A stretch of 17,337 nucleotides of DNA from assembly GCA_002336465.1 (NCBI GenBank), contig DDEP01000196.1:10404-27740 (forward strand), given 5' to 3'. Origin of the DNA: Pedobacter sp. UBA1951. Lineage in GTDB: Bacteria > Bacteroidota > Bacteroidia > Sphingobacteriales > Sphingobacteriaceae. Positions 9,064 through 16,300 of the stretch are shown here, piece after piece (positions within the stretch are counted from its first letter, which is position 1; every line of letters starts with the position of its first letter). A program made the position numbers and the translations under genes. A model generated the notes under the pieces. That model made no database searches. It saw only the letters and a list, made by a program, of their open reading frames with translations, and was not told the DNA's origin.

Positions 9064-9094
9064 CGAAAATACAACAAAAGTGTTACGATACAAA
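9064..9094 (-). promoter_or_regulatory. Bacteroidetes-type promoter for the ECF sigma gene
   Basis: On the minus strand TTTG (complement at 9091-9094), a 19-nt spacer and TATTTTCG (complement at 9064-9071) match the Bacteroidetes primary-sigma consensus TTTG-N19/21-TAnnTTTG with one mismatch in the -7 box. Transcription would begin near 9057, leaving a leader of about 55 nt before the sigma start codon. The rest of the 231-nt divergent region must also hold the histidine-kinase promoter, for which I see no convincing match. Confidence 0.55.
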
Positions 9095-9232
9095 AACTTA
9101 CACCAAGATATTTATGTTTTGCACAACAAAATAATAAACTTCGTAAATCGATGGGTTGATATGGATAAGTGAAGGTTAATTTATAATTTAGCCACTCCGC
9201 TTAACTTAACGCTGAAATTTTATACGCTTTAC

Positions 9233-11611
9233 ATGGAAATTGAAAATAAACGATCGAAATTAATAGCCTGGGTACTACAAAATGCCAAACTTACAAGTTC
9301 ATTTTTTTTCGTGGTTGTTTTTGCTATTGTAATCATCATCATAAGGCAGCGCTACCAAATCGTTCAAGAATCAAAAAGAATATATATCAATAGTATATTA
9401 GAAAATGTAAAGCAACGGTTTGAACAGTTAAACAAGACCAATCAGAATGTAGCGTTAACAATGGCCTTAACTATTGGTAGTGATGGTAAGCCTAAAGATT
9501 TTGAAGAGATTGCCGAAAGGGTTATTAAATCTAATCCATACTTGCAGGCTATTCAACTCGTTCCAGATGGTGTTATAAAGTATGTATATCCTTTAAAAGG
9601 AAATGAGAAAGCACTTAATCATGATTTGTTTAAAGACGAGGGAGCAAACCTGATCGAGGCAAAAAAATCAGAGAGCTTAAAACAACTCTATTACCAAGGG
9701 CCAGTTAAATTAATGCAAGGTAAGATAGGTGTTGTAGGGAGGTTGCCGATTTTTGTGAAAAATAAATTCTGGGGATTTTCAGCCATAGTCATTACTCTAG
9801 ATAGCCTTTCTTCAATGACAGGTTTAAATGTAAAGGCTAAGAATTATCAGTTTCAATTGGCCAAGAATAACCCCATAACAGGTAAAGAAGAATTCTTTTT
9901 GCCATATAATGAAGAGTTTAAATTCAAACATTCAACTTCTATTGTAATTCCAGAGGGCGATTGGAGAGTGTATGCTATTGATGAAGATGCTAGTGATGAT
10001 CTCATCAATATTTTGCCCGTACTCTTGCTCGGGGTTTCGATGACTCTGATTTGCAGTATTTTTTTATATAAATTTTTGAGGAAACAAGCAGAAATCACGA
10101 CCATTTTAGATAAAAGAACGTATGAATTGCTACTGGCCGAAAACAAATATAAAACCATATTTGACCATGCAGGAGTAGGTATTGGTAGGGTAAATTCTAT
10201 TACAGGCGAATTTTTAGAAGTAAATGCCCAGTTCTGTAACTTATTGGGATATTCTGCTACAGAGCTGCAGAAAACCAAGATAAAACGTTTGATCCATCAT
10301 GAAGATTTGAGAGAAGACCGCATGCAGTTTAGGAGTATGATGACGGGACAGATCAAAAATTATATGGCAGAAAGACGTTATGTCTGCAAAGATGGTCAGG
10401 TTAAATGGGCGCAGGTATTTGTAACCCTATTGTGGGGCGAAAGTGAAGCGTTAAATAATCATATCATCATTGTAGAAGACATTACCTCAAGAAAAGATTA
10501 CGAACAGGAACTCATTGCTTCTAAACAACATATTGCTAATCTGATCAACTCTATAGACGGTATTGTGTGGGAGAAAGAAATTCATGAAGATGGTTATGAA
10601 AGTTCATTTATCAGCAACAAAGTTTATGATATTTTAGGTTATACCCCTCAAGAATGGTTGGCTGATCCTGATTTTCATACCAAACATTTGCATGAAGAAG
10701 ATAGGGTAACGCTTTTCTCTTACATTGATGATTTTTTGTTGAAACAACAAAATCATGAGAAAGAATATAGGATGATTGCTAAAGATGGCTCGGTAGTTTG
10801 GGTAAAGGACATTGTAAGCGTAACACCTTCTGTGCATAGTCCAGAAAAGCTGAGGGGGATTATGATCGATATTACGGCTCAAAAAGAGGCGCAAGATTCC
10901 TTAGCAAAATCTTATGCTTTGGTAAGAGAACAAAACGAACGCCTTTTGAATTTTTCGCACATTGTTTCGCATAATTTGCGATCGCATGCTGGCAACATAC
11001 ATGGTATTGTAGCGCTTATAGAAAGTGCGCAAACAGATCATGAAAAAACTGAGCTCTTACAGTTGCTTAAAAAAGTTGTAGATACCCTAAATGAAACATT
11101 AAGTAACTTGAGCAACATTGTAAATATCAATACCCGTTTTGATATTTTAAAAGAACCGCTAAACCTGAAACAATATACAGAAGCGGCAACCACTACCTTA
11201 AATGCACAGATTATTAGCCAACAAGCAGTAATCAATAATAGGGTGGCGGGTAATGTAGAGGTGATATTCAATAAATCGTATCTCGAAAGTGTTTTACTAA
11301 ATCTCTTGTCAAATGCCTTACGTTACACACATCCTAATCGTAAACCCGTTATCAATATTGAAACCCGTACAGAAAATGATTGTGTGGTATTGGTTATAGC
11401 CGATAATGGCCTAGGTATTGATATGCAAAAAAACAAAGGAAAGATTTTTGGCCTGTACCAAACGTTCAATGGCAATAATGATGCCCGTGGCTTGGGTTTA
11501 TTTATTACTCGCAACCAAATAGAAGCAATGGGAGGTAAGATAGAGGTAGAAAGTACCTTGAATAAAGGAACAACTTTTAAAATCATATTTGCGCCAGATA
11601 AGGTGGAATAG
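9233..11611 (+). CDS. Membrane sensor histidine kinase: CHASE-like sensor, two PAS domains, kinase core
   Basis: A 792-residue sensor kinase. One membrane helix at about 22-38 and another at about 257-281 enclose an extracytoplasmic region resembling CHASE sensors: NPYLQAIQLVPDGVIKYVYP (101-120), GNEKALNHDL (123-132), GPVKLMQGKIGVVGRLPIF (156-174), FWGF (179-182). Two PAS/PAC units follow at about 303-420 and 432-552. The dimerisation helix carries the phosphoacceptor His580 in IVSHNLRSH. The ATPase domain shows the N box (Asn694 in LLSNALRY), DNGLGID (724-730) and GLGLF (753-757). There is no receiver domain and no response regulator next to it, so its partner must be encoded elsewhere. It is transcribed divergently from the sigma gene; a link to the importer locus is possible but unsupported. 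Confidence 0.92.
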   Translation: MEIENKRSKLIAWVLQNAKLTSSFFFVVVFAIVIIIIRQRYQIVQESKRIYINSILENVKQRFEQLNKTNQNVALTMALTIGSDGKPKDFEEIAERVIKSNPYLQAIQLVPDGVIKYVYPLKGNEKALNHDLFKDEGANLIEAKKSESLKQLYYQGPVKLMQGKIGVVGRLPIFVKNKFWGFSAIVITLDSLSSMTGLNVKAKNYQFQLAKNNPITGKEEFFLPYNEEFKFKHSTSIVIPEGDWRVYAIDEDASDDLINILPVLLLGVSMTLICSIFLYKFLRKQAEITTILDKRTYELLLAENKYKTIFDHAGVGIGRVNSITGEFLEVNAQFCNLLGYSATELQKTKIKRLIHHEDLREDRMQFRSMMTGQIKNYMAERRYVCKDGQVKWAQVFVTLLWGESEALNNHIIIVEDITSRKDYEQELIASKQHIANLINSIDGIVWEKEIHEDGYESSFISNKVYDILGYTPQEWLADPDFHTKHLHEEDRVTLFSYIDDFLLKQQNHEKEYRMIAKDGSVVWVKDIVSVTPSVHSPEKLRGIMIDITAQKEAQDSLAKSYALVREQNERLLNFSHIVSHNLRSHAGNIHGIVALIESAQTDHEKTELLQLLKKVVDTLNETLSNLSNIVNINTRFDILKEPLNLKQYTEAATTTLNAQIISQQAVINNRVAGNVEVIFNKSYLESVLLNLLSNALRYTHPNRKPVINIETRTENDCVVLVIADNGLGIDMQKNKGKIFGLYQTFNGNNDARGLGLFITRNQIEAMGGKIEVESTLNKGTTFKIIFAPDKVE

Positions 11612-11668
11612 CATTTATAGATTGCTTTGGTGGTTGTGATTAACTACATTTAAATAAAATTTTTCTAG

Positions 11669-12286
11669 ATGAGCAATTTTCAGGAGGATTTATCGAAAGA
11701 AACTATTCTGGCTAAATTTCTTGAGGAGAAATACAAAAATGAACTCGGCTGGTCAATCACTAGAATTTTAGATAAAGAAGTTCAAAAGGCCGGTGTAGAT
11801 TTTATACTCCATCAAGACGGTTTGGATAAAAGAATTGATGAGAAAGCACAGCTAAGTTATATAAACAGCACCTTACCAACCTTTGCATTAGAAATTGATT
11901 ACTTTATAAATGGAAACAAAAAAAGAGGTTGGCTTTTTGACGATAACAAATGGACCGATAGTTATGCTTTCGTTTTTAGTATTTTAGTTAACAACACAGC
12001 AGGCTCTCTTAAAGAGGTTAAAGATATTGTTTCTTGTGAGGTGGTGCTTGTGAACAGGTTAAAACTCCTCAATGAATTAGCAAATAGAGGTTTGACCTTA
12101 AAAACTTGCATAGAGGCCAGTGCCAAACTTAGACTGGGCGCCGATTTTAAAGAACAGCACAACTTATCTGGTTTCAATTTTCATTTCTCTAAGCAGCTTT
12201 CAGAGCAACCGGTTAATTTGATCGTCTCAAAAAGGTTTTTAGAAGAAATAGGGAACAAATACATCTTCGAGGCAAAGAGTTCATAA
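11669..12286 (+). CDS. Orphan protein with possible PD-(D/E)XK nuclease-like core
   Basis: A 205-residue soluble protein of no family I can name with confidence. It has no signal peptide or membrane helix. The segment GVDFIL (42-47) followed by RIDEKAQLSYIN (55-66) and LPTFALEIDYF (69-79) has the order expected of a PD-(D/E)XK fold: Asp44, then Asp57-x-Lys59 with Gln61. After it comes GWLFDDNKWTDSYAFVFSI (87-105), a pattern like a domain binding or cutting nucleic acid, and an alpha/beta C-terminal half rich in Lys. The gene begins 57 nt after the histidine kinase with no terminator between, so it may share its transcript, and ends in a strong hairpin terminator. No methyltransferase, helicase or toxin partner is adjacent. 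The nuclease idea is inference from the motif alone. Confidence 0.7.
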   Translation: MSNFQEDLSKETILAKFLEEKYKNELGWSITRILDKEVQKAGVDFILHQDGLDKRIDEKAQLSYINSTLPTFALEIDYFINGNKKRGWLFDDNKWTDSYAFVFSILVNNTAGSLKEVKDIVSCEVVLVNRLKLLNELANRGLTLKTCIEASAKLRLGADFKEQHNLSGFNFHFSKQLSEQPVNLIVSKRFLEEIGNKYIFEAKSS

Positions 12287-12291
12287 AAAAT

Positions 12292-12325
12292 AAAAGAGAT
12301 GCTCCATCCAGACGCATCTCTTTTT
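12292..12325. terminator. Strong hairpin terminator after the orphan gene
   Basis: An 11-bp perfect stem (AAAAGAGATGC at 12292-12302, GCATCTCTTTT at 12314-12324) with an 11-nt loop and a T-run on the plus strand. It starts 6 nt after the stop codon of the 205-residue protein. The minus strand also ends in a U-rich tail, so it can stop transcripts arriving from the right. Confidence 0.85.
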
Positions 12326-12417
12326 CTAACCAAATATAAACCTGTGTATGAACGGGTATGTCTTTATCTTTATTTAAATGATTTCTTCTTAATTGAGCTA
12401 CAAAAGTAATAACAAAT

Positions 12418-12442
12418 TCTTAGTGTAAGTAATACACTAAGA
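12418..12442. promoter_or_regulatory. Palindromic operator, site A (best copy), in a gene-free stretch
   Basis: TCTTAGTGTA (12418-12427), a 5-nt spacer and TACACTAAGA (12433-12442) form 10-bp perfect arms. The same half-site TACACTAA with 5-nt spacing recurs at the two other sites listed near 15433 and 17306. Between the two flanking terminators (12326-12506) I find no coding sequence. TACTTTTG on the minus strand (12401-12408) and TATTTTTG on the plus strand (12461-12468) fit the -7 consensus TAnnTTTG on either side of the palindrome, but good -33 boxes are lacking. Confidence 0.65.
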
Positions 12443-12506
12443 TTAAAAATTCAAAAATTTTATTTTTGAAACTTGTTATGACATACTGCTGACATTTTAG
12501 GGAATC

Positions 12507-12529
12507 AAAAAAGCACCGTAAAGGTGCTT
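12507..12529 (-). terminator. Terminator of the pfkA-BadF-gapA operon
   Basis: On the minus strand AAGCACC, a 5-nt loop and GGTGCTT form a 7-bp stem followed by a run of six T. It lies about 25 nt beyond the gapA stop codon. On the plus strand the hairpin is followed by TTCCTTTTT, so it may act in both directions. Confidence 0.85.
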
Positions 12530-12554
12530 CCTTTTTCTACTGATAAAGGAACAA

Positions 12555-13559
12555 TTATATTTTTCCGTAATATTCTACAAATTTTGCCAGTGCATAAGAA
12601 TAACCCCATTCGTTATCGTACCACGACACCACTTTAACAAAGTTGTCGTTTAAAGAAATTCCAGCTCCAGCATCGAAGATAGAAGCATGGTCATTTCCGA
12701 TAAAGTCAGAGGAAACCACTTCATCTTCTGTATAACCTAAAACACCTTTTAACGGACCTTCTAAAGAAGCAGCTTTCATAGCATCTTTAATTTGTTGGTA
12801 AGTAGCTGGCTTTTCTAATCTTGCAGTAAGGTCAACCACAGAAACATCTGCTACAGGCACACGAAACGACATACCTGTTAACTTACCTTTTAACGAAGGA
12901 ATTACTTTGGTAACCGCTTTGGCAGCACCTGTAGATGAAGGAATGATATTTGAGAAACCACCACGTCCACCTCTCCAGTCTTTAGCCGAAGGGCCATCAA
13001 CGGTTTTCTGTGTTGCGGTTACAGCATGTACGGTACTCATTAAACCTTCTACTATACCAAAATTATCATGCAAAACTTTAACAATTGGAGCTAAACAATT
13101 GGTGGTGCATGATGCGTTTGACACGATGGTTTGATCAGGAGTAAGCTCTTGATGGTTTACGCCCATAACATATGTAGGTACGTCGTCATCTTTGGCCGGG
13201 GCAGAAAAAACAACTTTTTTTGCGCCAGCATCAATGTGTTTCTGAGCATCGGCCTTGGTTAAAAACAAACCAGTAGATTCAATCACGATATCAACACCTG
13301 CTTCGTTCCATTTTAAATTAGCAGGGTCTCTTTCGGCGGTGATCCTGATTTCTTTACCGTTAACTACCAAGTGACCATTTTTTACTTCTACAGTACCATC
13401 AAATTGACCATGAACCGTATCATATTTAAGCATATAAGCCATATAATTAGGGTCGATCAGGTCATTAATAGCTACGATATCTATATTATTTCTTTTTAAA
13501 GCCGCTCTGAAAACAAGTCTTCCGATCCGGCCAAATCCGTTTATTCCTACTTTAGTCAT
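12555..13559 (-). CDS. gapA: Type I glyceraldehyde-3-phosphate dehydrogenase
   Basis: A cytoplasmic glycolytic enzyme converting glyceraldehyde 3-phosphate, NAD+ and phosphate to 1,3-bisphosphoglycerate. The 334-residue length is standard. Seen: the Rossmann NAD motif GINGFGRIGR (5-14), Asp33 in AINDLID typical of NAD preference, the active-site SNASCTTNCLAP with catalytic Cys151, His178 in STVHAVT, and SWYDNEWGYS near the C-terminus. It is the last gene of a three-gene operon with pfkA and the BadF-like gene, starting 7 nt after the latter's stop codon, and is followed by a terminator. Coupling to pfkA suggests coordinated control of glycolytic flux, probably through the operator upstream of pfkA. 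Confidence 0.98.
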   Translation of the reverse strand: MTKVGINGFGRIGRLVFRAALKRNNIDIVAINDLIDPNYMAYMLKYDTVHGQFDGTVEVKNGHLVVNGKEIRITAERDPANLKWNEAGVDIVIESTGLFLTKADAQKHIDAGAKKVVFSAPAKDDDVPTYVMGVNHQELTPDQTIVSNASCTTNCLAPIVKVLHDNFGIVEGLMSTVHAVTATQKTVDGPSAKDWRGGRGGFSNIIPSSTGAAKAVTKVIPSLKGKLTGMSFRVPVADVSVVDLTARLEKPATYQQIKDAMKAASLEGPLKGVLGYTEDEVVSSDFIGNDHASIFDAGAGISLNDNFVKVVSWYDNEWGYSYALAKFVEYYGKI

Positions 13560-13566
13560 TTTAAAA

Positions 13567-14409
13567 TCAGTTTGTGTAATAATGTAATATATTGTGTATG
13601 GGTTCTTTGGTTATAGATGTGATATCTATATTGTGTTTTTGTGCAACCAAACGCAGCCTGTCCTGAAAAGTACCGGCCACAGAACCCACAAAGTGTATCT
13701 CTTCGTTTTGGTGTTTTGCACGGGTTGGTTTGATGTAAGTTTCCAAGAACTTCTCAAAACCTTGATCAATGATCTGTTCTATAAATTTATGCTTGCGGTT
13801 CTCCACAAAAAAATCAAAGAACGAACTTAAATAGCTCTGTACATTAGGCCGTTTATAGATGCGTTCCAATATGGAAGGACGGTCTAAACTGTATTTACTC
13901 TCTAATTTTGTTTTTAGATCATCGGGTATTTTTTCTTCTAGAAAATTCTTCAATAAGATTTTTCCTAAATAATTAGAAGAACCCTCATCGGCTAAGATAT
14001 AACCTAAGCCAAAATTGTTTTCCTGAGGAGATTTCCCATTAAAATAAGCACAATTGGCACCACTGCCTAAAATACCTACAATCCCACTTTTATGATGGCA
14101 AGCAGCAATAGATGCGCCATACAGATCATCTTTAATTTTTATTTTGCTGTGCGTAAAGAACTTTTCTAAGATTTCTCTTAGGTTATGTTGGGCAGACTTG
14201 GTACGTGCACCAGCAACAAATGCATAGATTTTTTTAATCTTTTCAGCATTGTTAATTAGCGTAGTGTTTTTATTCAAAAAAGAGAAAATCTGCTTCTCTT
14301 CATTAAAATAAGGATTCAGCCCCTGTGTAGAAGTTTCCGCAACAATCTTATCATCTGCGTATAATTTCCAGAAAGCTGTTTTAGATCCGCTATAAATTAC
14401 TGCAATCAT
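13567..14409 (-). CDS. Divergent BadF/BadG/NAGK-family protein, possibly a non-catalytic sugar sensor
   Basis: A 280-residue ASKHA-fold protein related to N-acetylglucosamine kinases and collinear without gaps, for about 150 residues, with the paralogue at 16301-17149. Shared blocks: LNPYF (31-35), FVAGAR near 64-69, Asp95 in KDDLYGA (equivalent to the proposed catalytic Asp), GILGSGANC (112-120), LADEGSSNYLGK (139-150) and VGSVAGTFQDRL. The N-terminal phosphate-1 loop, ADGGSTKTNW in the paralogue, reads IYSGSKTAFW here: the conserved Asp6 is Tyr and the STKT order is changed. Catalysis is therefore doubtful, and a sugar- or nucleotide-sensing role is possible. It is embedded between pfkA (8-nt gap) and gapA (7-nt gap) in one operon. 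Alternative: an active kinase of altered specificity. Confidence 0.85.
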   Translation of the reverse strand: MIAVIYSGSKTAFWKLYADDKIVAETSTQGLNPYFNEEKQIFSFLNKNTTLINNAEKIKKIYAFVAGARTKSAQHNLREILEKFFTHSKIKIKDDLYGASIAACHHKSGIVGILGSGANCAYFNGKSPQENNFGLGYILADEGSSNYLGKILLKNFLEEKIPDDLKTKLESKYSLDRPSILERIYKRPNVQSYLSSFFDFFVENRKHKFIEQIIDQGFEKFLETYIKPTRAKHQNEEIHFVGSVAGTFQDRLRLVAQKHNIDITSITKEPIHNILHYYTN

Positions 14410-14417
14410 GTTAACAA

Positions 14418-15404
14418 TTAAATAGATAAAACATGTGTCATTTCAAGAAGGTCATCTTCCAGTTTGTAGTTGTTCTTATTTAAGGCATCTGCCAAATTGG
14501 TCAGTTTAATTTCATTGCCATGAAGTCCCGCCATTTTTAAGGTTTCGCCCTTGATTAAAGCCTTAGTAGCTGCAAAACCTAGCCTGCTGCCCAATATGCG
14601 GTCAAAGCCACTCGGACTTCCACCACGTTGTAAATGCCCCAAAATCGTAACCTTGGCATCGTAATGCTTAAATTTTCGTTTAACGGCGTGCGCTATATCA
14701 TATGCGCCACCATATTTATTTCCTTCAGAAACAATCACAATGCTCGATGATTTCTTGGTAGAAGCGCCTTCTTTAAGTTTTGTGATCAGTTCTTTGAGAG
14801 AAGTCTCACGTTCAGGAAGCAATACAGCTTCTGCACCGCTGGCAATAGCGCTTCTCAAGGCAATACAACCCGAATCGCGTCCCATTACCTCAACAAAGAA
14901 TAGTCTGTCATGAGAATCAGCAGTATCTCTGATCTTATCAATGGCTTCAATTACGGTATTAATAGCCGTATCATAACCTAAAGTAAAATCGGTGCCGTAA
15001 AGATCATTATCTATAGTGCCCGGTATGCCTATTACATTGATGTCAAATTTTTCTGCAAATCTCTTTGCTCCGGTAAAAGTTCCGTCGCCGCCAATAACCA
15101 CTAAACCATCAATGCCCTTAGCTTTAAGGTTCTGGTAGGCGAGCTCCATGCCGGCTTCTTCTTTAAATTCAAGGCAGCGTGCTGTTTTTAAGATTGTGCC
15201 ACCAAGATGAAGGATATTGCTCACAGAGCGGGCGTTCATGGCTTCGATATTGTTGTTGATCAAGCCTTGATAACCCTGTACTACACCAAACATATTTTTG
15301 CCATAATATACACCAGTGCGTACAACAGCCCTTATACAGGCATTCATGCCTGGGGCATCTCCGCCTGAAGTTAGTACAGCGATATTTTTAATATTTGGTT
15401 CCAT
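14418..15404 (-). CDS. pfkA: ATP-dependent 6-phosphofructokinase
   Basis: Phosphorylates fructose 6-phosphate to fructose 1,6-bisphosphate, the committing step of glycolysis. The 328-residue size fits the bacterial PfkA group. Seen: TSGGDAPGMNACIRAVVR (12-29), the ATP-site GGDGTF (105-110), GTIDNDL (129-135) with the catalytic Asp132, and VEVMGRDSGCIAL (171-183). The Gly at 108 (after Asp107) and the Gly of PGTIDND are those of ATP-dependent enzymes; pyrophosphate-dependent ones usually carry Asp and Lys there. It is the first gene of the operon with the BadF-like gene and gapA. An operator-like palindrome lies about 20 nt upstream of the start codon, overlapping the expected promoter, so repression by the divergently encoded Nudix regulator is likely. 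Confidence 0.97.
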   Translation of the reverse strand: MEPNIKNIAVLTSGGDAPGMNACIRAVVRTGVYYGKNMFGVVQGYQGLINNNIEAMNARSVSNILHLGGTILKTARCLEFKEEAGMELAYQNLKAKGIDGLVVIGGDGTFTGAKRFAEKFDINVIGIPGTIDNDLYGTDFTLGYDTAINTVIEAIDKIRDTADSHDRLFFVEVMGRDSGCIALRSAIASGAEAVLLPERETSLKELITKLKEGASTKKSSSIVIVSEGNKYGGAYDIAHAVKRKFKHYDAKVTILGHLQRGGSPSGFDRILGSRLGFAATKALIKGETLKMAGLHGNEIKLTNLADALNKNNYKLEDDLLEMTHVLSI

Positions 15405-15423
15405 GCTTATATTTACGAATATA

Positions 15424-15443
15424 ACGTGTATTTTTTACACTAA
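15424..15443. promoter_or_regulatory. Palindromic operator, site B, between pfkA and the Nudix regulator
   Basis: GTGTA (15426-15430), five T and TACAC (15436-15440) form an inverted repeat. The right half TACACTAAG is identical to that of site A, whereas the left outer part (AAC) departs from it. It lies about 20 nt upstream of the pfkA start and about 100 nt upstream of the preferred regulator start, so one bound protein could control both divergent genes. On the minus strand TATATTCG (15414-15421) resembles a -7 box directly beside it. Confidence 0.6.
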
Positions 15444-15542
15444 GTAATTTTTTTTCAAAATTTTTAATTTTTAACAATTTACTGTCATTATTTCGTTTCT
15501 TTGTTTTTTACTAACTTAAACTTAATTAAAACGTTTTTTGCT

Positions 15543-16232
15543 TTGAAAAATATACAACAAGGTTTTAATTTCGCTTTGTCTATTGATTGCGTGGTTTTTG
15601 GTTTCGATGGAACTGCGCTGAAAATTCTATTGATAGAAAGAAACGAAGATCCATTTAAAGACTGGTGGGCTTTGCCGGGAAATCGGGTTAATGTAGATGA
15701 AAGTGTGGATCAATCTGCCTCTAGGATCTTAAAAGAACTTACAGGCCTGAGCGACGTGTATATGGAGCAGTTCTATACTTTTGGCGAATTAAAAAGGCAT
15801 CCACAGGGAAGGGTAGTATCTGTAGCTTATTATGCCATGCTGCGTCTTTCGGGCGAAAAACCTTTGAAACCGCTCACAACTTTTGCCCGTAATGCACAAT
15901 GGGTAAATGTAAATCAAGTGCCCGAATTAGCTTTTGATCATCAGTATATTTTAGAGAAAGGTCTCGAAAAAATAAAAAGAAGAGTTAGACATTTGCCTTT
16001 GGTATTTGAGCTTCTTCCCGAAAAATTTACCTTAACACAAGTGCAAAATGTTTATGAGCTCATCTTGAATAAAAAGCTCGACAAGCGTAATTTCAGGAAA
16101 AAGATATTAAGCTTTAAAGTATTGAAAGAATTAGACGAAAAACAAAGAGGTGTTTCTTTCAGGGCAGCTACGTTATATAAATTCGATAAACGCAAGTACA
16201 ATAAGCTGTATGGTAAAGAGATTTCTTTTTAA
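15543..16232 (+). CDS. NrtR/AraR-type transcriptional regulator: degenerate Nudix domain plus winged helix
   Basis: From the start used here 229 residues. The N-terminal Nudix fold (about 12-140) has SIDCVVFGFDG, LKILLIERNEDPFKDWWALPG and a Nudix box that deviates: where NrtR relatives have a REL(R/K)EE pattern this protein has RILKEL, keeping one of the metal-binding glutamates. Hydrolase activity is therefore unlikely. The C-terminal part (about 150-229) resembles the NrtR winged-helix DNA-binding domain (VFELLPEKFTLTQVQNVYEL, FRKKILSF). Related regulators sense NAD metabolites or sugars, for example arabinose in Bacteroides; here the glycolytic neighbours suggest a sugar or sugar-phosphate ligand. 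No ATG start is available: TTG at 15543 fits the family N-terminus, and TTG at 15501 would add 14 unusual residues. Divergent from pfkA and ended by a strong terminator. Confidence 0.85.
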   Translation: MKNIQQGFNFALSIDCVVFGFDGTALKILLIERNEDPFKDWWALPGNRVNVDESVDQSASRILKELTGLSDVYMEQFYTFGELKRHPQGRVVSVAYYAMLRLSGEKPLKPLTTFARNAQWVNVNQVPELAFDHQYILEKGLEKIKRRVRHLPLVFELLPEKFTLTQVQNVYELILNKKLDKRNFRKKILSFKVLKELDEKQRGVSFRAATLYKFDKRKYNKLYGKEISF

Positions 16233-16251
16233 GCAGTCTTAACTTTATATG

Positions 16252-16288
16252 AAAAAGCTCTTTTTCCAATTTGGAAAAAGAGCTTTTT
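16252..16288. terminator. Bidirectional terminator between the regulator and the kinase
   Basis: A very long near-perfect inverted repeat: 18-nt arms (16252-16269 and 16271-16288) reading AAAAAGCTCTTTTTCC toward the centre, realistically a 16-bp stem with a 5-nt loop. A-runs and T-runs on both ends allow it to stop transcription of both convergent genes, which end at 16232 and 16301. Confidence 0.9.
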
Positions 16289-16300
16289 TATGAGGATAAA

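Noticed and set aside
9853..10278. Minus-strand open frame of 141 codons inside the histidine kinase
   Set aside because: It is antisense to the conserved sensor and PAS coding sequence and its translation resembles no family I know; a shadow of the real gene.
12479..12494. TGACA-N6-TGACA direct repeat with a four-codon reading frame near the gapA terminator
   Set aside because: Too short to support a function; the reading frame has no recognisable product and the repeat is not found elsewhere in the window.
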